In this document: positions 58,049-64,000 of the stretch, piece by piece
Layout: each line of letters opens with the position of its first letter
How positions within the stretch are numbered: the first letter of the stretch is position 1
NCBI GenBank assembly: GCA_963699805.1
Contig: CAVOVH010000005.1
Span: 1,068,037-1,132,036, forward strand
Reading direction: 5' to 3'
From: JAGTVG01 sp963699805
GTDB lineage: Bacteria; Bacteroidota; Bacteroidia; Cytophagales; Cyclobacteriaceae
DNA length: 64,000 nt
The notes under the pieces: model-generated
Databases searched by the model: none
What the model saw: the letters and a program-made list of their open reading frames with translations, nothing else
What the model was told of the DNA's origin: nothing
Program-made: the position numbers and the translations under genes

Positions 58049-59400
58049 ATGAATGCAGCCTCCCTTTTACTGATCAACCTTACAATTGCCATCGCTATCA
58101 TCCTGGTTTCCATTCTGGTATTCAAATGGAGCCCGGTGGTGGCATTGGTTTGTGGAAGCCTCTATATGGGTCTTGCCTCTGGGATGGATCTGATGGAAAC
58201 TGTAACCAGATCACCCGGGGATTTGGTGATCTGATGGCGGCGATCGGCCTATCCATTGGCTTCGGAGTGATCATCGGTCAATTGTTGTTTGATAGTGGAG
58301 GCGCCCGATCCATCGCCCAGAGTATGGTGAAGGTCTTTCCCGGTCAGCGTGTAATTTACGGGATCGGATTTACGGCGTTTCTCTTTTCCATACCCGTATT
58401 TTTTGATGTTACCTTTGTGATCCTTATCCCATTGGCCCTGGCCCTGGTAAAAGAAACCGGCAAACCTCTGCCCTATGCGGTGGGCGCTATGGTGATCGGT
58501 GCTGCGGCAGCGCATACGATGGTTCCCCCAACACCCAATCCCCTGGCAGCGGCTGAAATATTCGGGTTTGATCTGGGAGTCATGATCCTGGTCGGATTGT
58601 TCATGGGTCTTATAGGAGCCTACCTTGCCATGAAAATATTGTTTTTTTTTCTGGACCGGAATTTCTGGAACAAGGAAAAAGACCAGATAAACGAAATATT
58701 GCATGTCACAGAAGAGATCCGTGAAAGAGCCCCCGGCACCCTGGTTTCCGTTATTCCGATCATCACACCCATTTTCCTGATTCTGAGCGGGACGGTCTAC
58801 CTGGCGTTTGCGGATGCTGTACCTTTACTTGTCATGTTTTTGAGCAATAAGGTCATTGCCATGCTGGCAGGTACGATTGGCGCTTACCTGATCGCATCAC
58901 GGTATATGAAAAGGAAAGAGATGGGAAATTCAGTGCAGAAGGCCATGGCATCCGCAGGGCTGGTCCTGCTTATCACCGGGGCAGGAGGATCTTTCGGCGC
59001 AGTGATCCAGTACACGGGAATTGGAGAAATACTGGCTGAAAAACTGGGAGATACTTCCAATTCACGGTTATGGGCGTTGCTGATCACCTATGGCATGGGC
59101 ATGATATTCCGGATATCACAGGGCTCAGGGACTGTGGCTGCCATTACGACCATGACCATCATGGCGGGTGCCCATCTACCGGAAATGGTGGGTATGCATC
59201 CCGTCTGGATCGCGCTGGCGGCCCTGTCCGGGGGGATCAGTTTCGGCCACATCAATGACAGTGGTTTCTGGGTGACCGTCAACCTGAGCGGATTCAGTGT
59301 CACCGGTGGATTAAAGATCTATACACTGGGGATATTTTTTGTATCCGCGATCGTGTTTATACTTTCCCTGGTTGGAGGGTTGTTGATGCCGAATTTTTAG
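58049..59400 (+). pseudogene. GntP-family gluconate/sugar-acid permease, one frameshift
   Basis: Joined across one frameshift this is a GntP-family permease of about 450 residues. The 5' part starts MNAASLLLINLTIAIAI and runs to the GGGG at 58217-58220; adding one G joins it to GGFGDLMAAIGLSIGFGVII. As given, it stops at TGA 58232-58234. The main part carries GntP features: AHTMVPPTPNPLAAAEIF, the GAGGSFGAVIQYTGIG loop, ISQGSGTVAAITTMTIMAG, and GHINDSGFWVTVNL. The family transports gluconate or related hydroxy acids with protons. The upstream KARI-like gene suggests a joint sugar-acid or keto-acid pathway. The break may be a base-call error. Confidence 0.82.
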
Positions 59401-59430
59401 GAAAAAAGTCCAGTTTATTTCGCATTTGAT

Positions 59431-60111
59431 TTATTGATCTGTAGGATGGTAAGCCATTATTCCTTCATTGAGAACTGAAGTAATTTTTTTTGAAATATAA
59501 CTACCTATACCAGGGATTTTTTCTAAATCACTTGGGCTGGCTGAAAAAATAGCATTCAGGGTTCTGAATTTTTCTAAAAGTAATTTTGCTCTGGATGGTC
59601 CAATCCCTGGCAATCCCTGTAATACATAAATCTGTTGTTTATACTTATTATTTCTTTTAAAGGGGCCAGGCCGATTCCGGTAATTTCTTTGATATTGTTT
59701 ATGATTAATTATTTGCTGATATGCAAGGATCAGCAGTTTCCCCGTTTCTTCAGGTGATGTTGATCTAATTATTGGAATCCGAAATTTTAATGACAAACAT
59801 ATCAGTGTTCCTTGTATAGCTTCCCTTTTCATTTTCAGGTTTTGTATATCACCTGAAGTAGCTTCGAGTATGATCATACTGTATTTTGAGGATGAGGCCA
59901 ATTTAGATGCCTGTTGAAATATTCTGCCATCCTTGATGGACGCTACCAGATCTTTCATGGTTTTCCTTTCAACCAGTAAAAGATTGTTAATTAAAAAATC
60001 ACCGGTTTTCAGGATACCAGTTTTTAGATTCACAATTGGATTACAATGTAATGCCTCCTTTAAAGCCTGATTTGATTCACGATAGTCAATTAATATCTCA
60101 ATCTTATTCAT
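59431..60111 (-). CDS. ERCC4/XPF-Mus81-type nuclease with HhH tail
   Basis: A 226-residue protein. Residues 1-130 form an ERCC4-type nuclease domain, with IDYRES, GDFLINNLLLVERKTMKDLV, and an IKDGRIFQQASKLA segment. The VERKT and D of the motif are the metal-binding core of XPF/Mus81 nucleases. Residues 165-215 are two helix-hairpin-helix motifs (LQGLPGIGPSRAKLLL, LEKIPGIGSYISKKI), the usual tail for structured DNA. This family is general in archaea and eukaryotes and sporadic in bacteria. It lacks the helicase half of archaeal Hef/XPF. It is a lone gene near a tRNA and a nuclease-like fragment, which hints at transfer. Confidence 0.87.
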   Translation of the reverse strand: MNKIEILIDYRESNQALKEALHCNPIVNLKTGILKTGDFLINNLLLVERKTMKDLVASIKDGRIFQQASKLASSSKYSMIILEATSGDIQNLKMKREAIQGTLICLSLKFRIPIIRSTSPEETGKLLILAYQQIINHKQYQRNYRNRPGPFKRNNKYKQQIYVLQGLPGIGPSRAKLLLEKFRTLNAIFSASPSDLEKIPGIGSYISKKITSVLNEGIMAYHPTDQ

Positions 60112-60169
60112 AGCTATTATACAATTAGGGTTGAAAGTACAATTAACTCAGAGATTTGTACAAAATCAA

Positions 60170-60418
60170 TCAATTACTCCAAACATTGATTATTACAATA
60201 TCAATAATTTCCTGTAATCGTAATAGCAATTGAAGAACTTCACGATAGGTCATTTTGAACCAATAAACAATCGCCCAGTCTGCTGGGGGCTGACCCAAGT
60301 AAGTTATCCGGCTGGCATTTTTAGGGAAAAGCCAGCCTGATGGATTGCCGATCGATTTATATTCATAAAAAAGTAGACCGCCTTTGTACTGATATACAAT
60401 CAGGACGTCGACGGTCAT
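60170..60418 (-). pseudogene. Possible fragment of a PD-(D/E)XK-like nuclease
   Basis: An 82-residue open frame just after the tRNA 3' end (60421). Asp4 in TVDVL and the YEYKS of residues 18-22 give a D..ExK pattern like nuclease folds, and SGWLFPKNASRITYL follows. It is short and has no upstream part before the tRNA. I do not recognise a family. It could be a remnant of a gene truncated at the tRNA, or chance. Confidence 0.35.
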
Positions 60419-60420
60419 AG

Positions 60421-60492
60421 TAGCCTCGACAGGAATCGAACCTGTATCTAGAGTTTAGGAAACTCCTATTCTATCCATTGAACTACGAGGCC
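60421..60492 (-). tRNA. tRNA-Arg, anticodon CCT
   Basis: A 72-base cloverleaf on the minus strand. The acceptor stem GGCCTCG pairs with CGAGGCT (a G-U first pair), the D stem is GTTC/GAAT, and the anticodon stem is GGAGT/ACTCT with loop TTCCTAA, so the anticodon is CCT reading AGG. The T stem is ACAGG/CCTGT with loop TTCGATT. No CCA is encoded. Confidence 0.95.
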
Positions 60493-60498
60493 AATTTT

Positions 60499-60546
60499 GA
60501 AGCTCGAAGCTCGAAGCTCGAAGCTCGAAGCTCGAAGCTCGAAGCC
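60499..60546. repeat. 7-bp tandem repeat (GAAGCTC)n
   Basis: Six exact copies of GAAGCTC (60499-60540) and a partial seventh, starting six bases upstream of the tRNA-Arg 5' end. The unit and copy number suggest a slippage-prone tract. Confidence 0.9.
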
Positions 60547-60645
60547 AAGAAAATGGCACAGCAAAAATAAACCAATATATCCCGTTTTTCAAACAATTCG
60601 GATAATTTGAAAAATGGCTATAATGGAGGAATTATGTTCTTTGAT

Positions 60646-61656
60646 TTATTGAACCAGTAGTTTTACGATTTCATCTTGAATGGCCCTTGTTCTGTCACTA
60701 TTAATGGAATTGCTTAATACGACCACACCAAGCCCTGTACTTTTATTAAAATGAAAGGCGGATGATTGCCAGGTATCTCCTGTATGGCCAGTCCATTCCT
60801 GACCATTCCTGACCTCTGTCATCCAGGCTATCCCAATGGATGAACCATCTTCTTTCATGTACAATATATCATGACATGAACCGAAATTTTTGTAAAATTC
60901 AGACTGGGGATCTATATTGGCTTCCATGTAATTGAGCATATCCGTGATGGTGGATCGCAACCCTCCGGCGCCCACATATTTTTGATCATACCATTCCTTT
61001 ATCTGTTGATTCATATCAAACGATACAGACTTTCTGTTATTTTGAATATCCGACAATCCATATTGAGTTCTTGTATCAGGCATTCCCATGTTATCCGTGA
61101 TCACTTCACCGATTAATTCATCGTATGACTTACCTGAGATCTTTTCGAGCGCATAGCCAAGCAACATAAATGTTCCATTACTGTATGAATAACCCTGGCC
61201 GGGAGGAAAGTAGAATACCTGTGGAATATTGTGAATATCAAAAAACTTTGGAAGTCCGGAAGTATGGGTAACGACATGACGGAAAGTAATTTTTTCGCCA
61301 TTATAATCCGGTATTTCCAGATCAACATAATCTTCCAGTGGATCATCAAGCTGAACAAGGCCTTCATTGATATAGTGCTGTAGTAATATGCCTGTGAAAG
61401 TTTTCGTAATGGAACCGATTTCAAAAATAGTGTTTTCATCGACGCGGGATTCTGTTTCCAGATTGGCCATCCCATAACAAAATGCACTTTTTTCATTATT
61501 GGAAAAAATTCCAACCGCGATACCAGTATGCGTCCCAAAGAATAAAGAAGGATTGACGATTTCATCAATTCTATCTTTTAACGACTGGGGATTTATCTCC
61601 TCCTTGCATCCGGATAGCAGCAGGATATAGCATAATATGTAAGGCGCTACTTTCAT
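60646..61656 (-). CDS. Serine hydrolase, beta-lactamase (class C/PBP) family lipoprotein
   Basis: A 336-residue lipoprotein (lipobox LLLSGCKE). The active-site set of the family is complete: SITK with Ser82 and Lys85, the YSYSNG tyrosine motif, and GHTGDT near the C-terminus. Family members include AmpC, D-aminopeptidases and esterases; a resistance role cannot be claimed. The gene overlaps the beta-barrel protein gene by four bases (61653-61656) and so is likely co-translated with it. Confidence 0.92.
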   Translation of the reverse strand: MKVAPYILCYILLLSGCKEEINPQSLKDRIDEIVNPSLFFGTHTGIAVGIFSNNEKSAFCYGMANLETESRVDENTIFEIGSITKTFTGILLQHYINEGLVQLDDPLEDYVDLEIPDYNGEKITFRHVVTHTSGLPKFFDIHNIPQVFYFPPGQGYSYSNGTFMLLGYALEKISGKSYDELIGEVITDNMGMPDTRTQYGLSDIQNNRKSVSFDMNQQIKEWYDQKYVGAGGLRSTITDMLNYMEANIDPQSEFYKNFGSCHDILYMKEDGSSIGIAWMTEVRNGQEWTGHTGDTWQSSAFHFNKSTGLGVVVLSNSINSDRTRAIQDEIVKLLVQ

Positions 61657-62297
61657 TTTAATAAATGATAAGTTAACAGGAAAGAAATGCCAAGATTACT
61701 GGTGATAATATGACCAATGCTGTGGTATTCGTACTTATTTACTGGATTACCCAGCGAATAAAAAAGAAAATTCTCAAACAATAAATGATCATTGATTCTT
61801 ACTTTGATACCAGGTCCGCCCACAAATTCGAAATGATATTTTTCTGAATATTCAAATAGGTTTTGTTTGTCACCACCCGATACATGACGTGCCTTGATCA
61901 AAAAATGATTATTCATCCCGATCAAAAATGCCGGTTTTAACTTTTTCATGGCTAATTCATCATTTAAATCAATTTTGCCATTGATTTTAAATAAAACAGG
62001 GATGGTGAGATAGGTAAAATTATTGACAAAATTTTCTCCTTTTTGCGTATAGAAATTGAATCCCAGCCCACTTTGAATTCCGATTAAATCATTGAAATGA
62101 TAATCAATGGTTAAGCCAAATGCAGGCCGAATAGTGATTTTTTGAAAAGGATCATAAGGAGTACTAAGCGTAAAACCTGTATGCTGTATAATTAAATTTA
62201 TCCCGATTGCTATCCCTTTCTGACCATAATTTTGATGAGATGTAAACCAAAGGAATAAAATAGTATAAAAAATAAACCTTAATCGTTTCGTTTTCAC
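61653..62297 (-). CDS. Outer membrane beta-barrel protein (PorT-like)
   Basis: A 214-residue protein with a signal peptide (FIFYTILFLWFTSHQNYGQK). The rest alternates hydrophobic and polar residues, for example GIQSGLGFNFYTQKGENF and PAFLIGMNNHFLIKARHVSG, as in small outer membrane barrels of the PorT or OmpW-like type. It is translated just before the serine hydrolase with a four-base overlap. The function is unknown. Confidence 0.8.
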   Translation of the reverse strand: MKTKRLRFIFYTILFLWFTSHQNYGQKGIAIGINLIIQHTGFTLSTPYDPFQKITIRPAFGLTIDYHFNDLIGIQSGLGFNFYTQKGENFVNNFTYLTIPVLFKINGKIDLNDELAMKKLKPAFLIGMNNHFLIKARHVSGGDKQNLFEYSEKYHFEFVGGPGIKVRINDHLLFENFLFYSLGNPVNKYEYHSIGHIITSNLGISFLLTYHLLK

Positions 62298-62543
62298 AAA
62301 AAAAAGAAAATGAATTCATAAGATATGGGAAAAACAGCTCATTTTCAATTATTTAATATTTTAATTTATCACCCATTTCGGGTGAAATAAGAGGAGGAAT
62401 ACGTCAGGAAGAATATTTTTTAATAGAGTCGTAATATAATTTTTGAGCTGGTAATATAGATAACTTTTCATATCCATATTTTTCTTGAATTAATTGATTG
62501 ATCACCGTGTGATAATTTATCAAATCCTTGTAAAACAATTCCC
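62298..62543. other. Intergenic region with small hairpin
   Basis: An AT-rich gap of 246 bases. It contains a short hairpin near 62367-62390 (TCACCC/GGGTGA, loop ATTTC) that might end transcription of purU, which runs leftward and stops at 62544. No gene was recognised. Confidence 0.45.
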
Positions 62544-63407
62544 CTATTCAAAGATAATGGTCTTTTTCCCATGTACCAGGATCCGGTGTTCCGTGTGATA
62601 CATCAGTGCCTGTACCAGGATCCTTCGCTCCAGATCTCTTCCTTTCCTGATCAGATCCTTTACCGTATCCTTGTGAGAGATCCTGATGATGTCCTGTTCA
62701 ATGATCGGGCCTTCGTCGAGATCCTCAGTTACATAATGGCTGGTAGCTCCGATGATCTTTACTCCCCGGTCGTAAGCCTGCATATAAGGCTTGCTCCCAA
62801 TAAAAGCCGGCAAAAATGAATGATGAATATTGATGATCTGATTTGGAAATTTTTTAACAAATTTGGGAGACAGGATCTGCATGTAACGGGCCAGGACAAT
62901 CGTATCGATCTTCCTGGATTCCAATAATTCCAGCTCCTGGTCTTCCTGCTCCGTTTTATTTTCACGGGTAATGGGGAAAACATGGAAGGGGATATGGTAC
63001 CGTTGGGCGATTGATTCAAGATCCGCATGGTTTGAAATGATCAATGGGATCTCCATTTTAAACTCATCCAGACTATGTCTCCATAGTATTTCCCTCAGGC
63101 AATGATCATATTTGGAAACGAAAATCGCTGTCTTCAGTTTTCTACCTTCGAACTTAATTTTCCAGGTCGCATTGAATTCCTTGCCCAGTGGTCTGAAAGC
63201 TTCTTCCAGTTCGCCCGGCTGGATGGAGAAATTTTTCATGTCCCAAGAGATCCGGATAAAAAATATTTTTTCTACTGGATCGACGTGTTCATCCAGGTCG
63301 AGAATATTACCTCCTCTTTCAAAGATAAAATGTGATATCCTTGATACAAGACCGATCCTGTCCTTGCAGGATAATAGTAAGATGGCACTTAATGGGTTTT
63401 CAGACAA
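62544..63407 (-). CDS. purU: Formyltetrahydrofolate deformylase
   Basis: A 287-residue PurU, which hydrolyses 10-formyl-THF to formate and THF and balances one-carbon units for purine synthesis. The N-terminal ACT domain starts with LLLSCKDRIGLVSRISHFIF. The formyltransferase-like domain has IINIHHSFLPAFIGSKPYMQ with the Asn-His-His-Ser core, and then GATSHYVTEDLDEGPIIEQD with the catalytic Asp. Length and order are standard. Confidence 0.94.
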   Translation of the reverse strand: MSENPLSAILLLSCKDRIGLVSRISHFIFERGGNILDLDEHVDPVEKIFFIRISWDMKNFSIQPGELEEAFRPLGKEFNATWKIKFEGRKLKTAIFVSKYDHCLREILWRHSLDEFKMEIPLIISNHADLESIAQRYHIPFHVFPITRENKTEQEDQELELLESRKIDTIVLARYMQILSPKFVKKFPNQIINIHHSFLPAFIGSKPYMQAYDRGVKIIGATSHYVTEDLDEGPIIEQDIIRISHKDTVKDLIRKGRDLERRILVQALMYHTEHRILVHGKKTIIFE

Positions 63408-63496
63408 AATTCAGTATTTAAGCAGTGAATATTCAGATTTTTAAATAAGGAGACGACCAATCCAATCTGAATGGAAAGCTAAAAAAGCCATACAAT

Positions 63497-64000
63497 TTAA
63501 AATATTTCATTTTTCAGGTAGTTGGGATAAATGGTATAATGTCTTTTTGCCACCATTTTACCCAGTTTTTCCCTTAATTCATCTACATTTTCGTGTGTTT
63601 TTGCTGAAATACAGACCGTTGATAAATTCTTTTTTATTGCATAATGTTTCTGGATCAAGGAAAGATTCTCTTCTCCATTGAGGTATAAGTTTTCTTCAGA
63701 TTCCTCAAGTACCTGCCGGTAAAGATCAATCTTATTAAAAACGAGCAGCGTTGGTTTATTGGAAGCATGGATCTCCTTTAAAGTACTGTTTACGATGTCG
63801 ATCTGTTCTTCAAATCCCGGATGCGATACATCCACAAGGTGGATCAGGATATCTGCTTCCCTTATTTCATCGAGCGTTGATTTAAAGCTTTCTACCAGTG
63901 TATGTGGCAACTTTCGGATGAATCCCACTGTATCGGATAGTAAAAACGGTACCTGGTCGATTACCACCTTCCTGACAGTCGAATCAACGGTTGCAAAAAG
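63497..64000 (-). CDS. hflX: GTPase HflX, C-terminal part (runs off the edge)
   Basis: A partial gene; its 5' part lies beyond 64000. The visible 168 residues start LFATVDSTVRK and include the G3 motif in LLSDTVGFIRKLPHTLVESF and the G4 motif FNKIDLY; the C-terminal part has the family segment VDELREKLGKM. HflX binds ribosomes and splits stalled ones after stress. No break is seen in the visible part. Confidence 0.93.
   Translation of the reverse strand, partial: LFATVDSTVRKVVIDQVPFLLSDTVGFIRKLPHTLVESFKSTLDEIREADILIHLVDVSHPGFEEQIDIVNSTLKEIHASNKPTLLVFNKIDLYRQVLEESEENLYLNGEENLSLIQKHYAIKKNLSTVCISAKTHENVDELREKLGKMVAKRHYTIYPNYLKNEIF

Noticed and set aside
60646..61656. Beta-lactam resistance gene
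   Set aside because: SxxK, YxN and HTG motifs are shared by esterases and peptidases of the same family; sequence alone does not show lactamase activity.

Overview
The window looks like chromosomal DNA of a free-living member of the Bacteroidota, probably Cytophagales-like. The evidence is two SusC/SusD pairs, a TonB receptor–DUF4249–MG2-type trio, a DUF2480 gene, the rpmH–rnpA pair, many lipoproteins and no clear Shine-Dalgarno sites. Placement below phylum is inference. I see no phage, IS element, rRNA or CRISPR array. One tRNA gene, Arg(CCT), is present.

Layout. (1) 0.8–9.6 kb: a sugar-acid type locus with a cytosolic sugar isomerase, a Tat-exported enolase-superfamily dehydratase and a Sec-exported RraA-family protein on the minus strand, then a plus-strand SusC (broken by two frameshifts) and SusD. 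(2) 9.9–17.3 kb: DUF2480 and tsaB, then kdsC-like, a transaldolase–CBS fusion, kdsA and kdsB on the minus strand, divergent from kdnA and kdnB. This reads as a self-contained pathway for 8-amino-Kdo (Kdo8N), an LPS core sugar described in Shewanella. (3) 17.6–20.7 kb: TauE/SafE permease, S41 protease, rnpA, rpmH. (4) 21.2–34.9 kb: second SusC/SusD pair, two giant FG-GAP/ASPIC lipoproteins around a small lipoprotein, and a GH32 fructan hydrolase. (5) 35.3–40.9 kb: minus-strand MG2-like protein, DUF4249 lipoprotein and STN-type TonB receptor. (6) 41.1–46.8 kb: a third FG-GAP/ASPIC lipoprotein and a GH92 mannosidase. (7) 47.1–55.1 kb: Tat-exported beta-propeller protein, a small coupled protein, a 1690-residue SLC12-type transporter fused to a helical region and a P-loop ATPase, and a divergent frameshifted CPA1 antiporter. 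(8) 55.3–64 kb: GH5-like glycosidase, a rewired ketol-acid-reductoisomerase homologue with a frameshifted GntP permease, an XPF/ERCC4-type nuclease, tRNA-Arg(CCT), a serine hydrolase with a beta-barrel partner, purU, and the 3' part of hflX running off the edge.

How it fits together. Much of the window serves glycan capture and breakdown: two SusCD pairs, another TonB receptor, GH32, GH92, a GH5-like enzyme, sugar-acid enzymes and three very similar FG-GAP lipoproteins beside glycosidases. The most distinctive parts are the Kdo8N cluster with its active-site-altered transaldolase–CBS fusion and divergent KdsA, and the SLC12–ATPase fusion. Intergenic regions around the Kdo8N genes carry several tandem repeats of different sequence but the same 8-bp period. 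An 18-bp phased hairpin repeat precedes the KARI-like gene, and a 7-bp repeat lies next to the tRNA. Four single-base frameshifts in three transport genes lie at or next to short runs of one base, so either base-call errors or recent gene decay must be considered.
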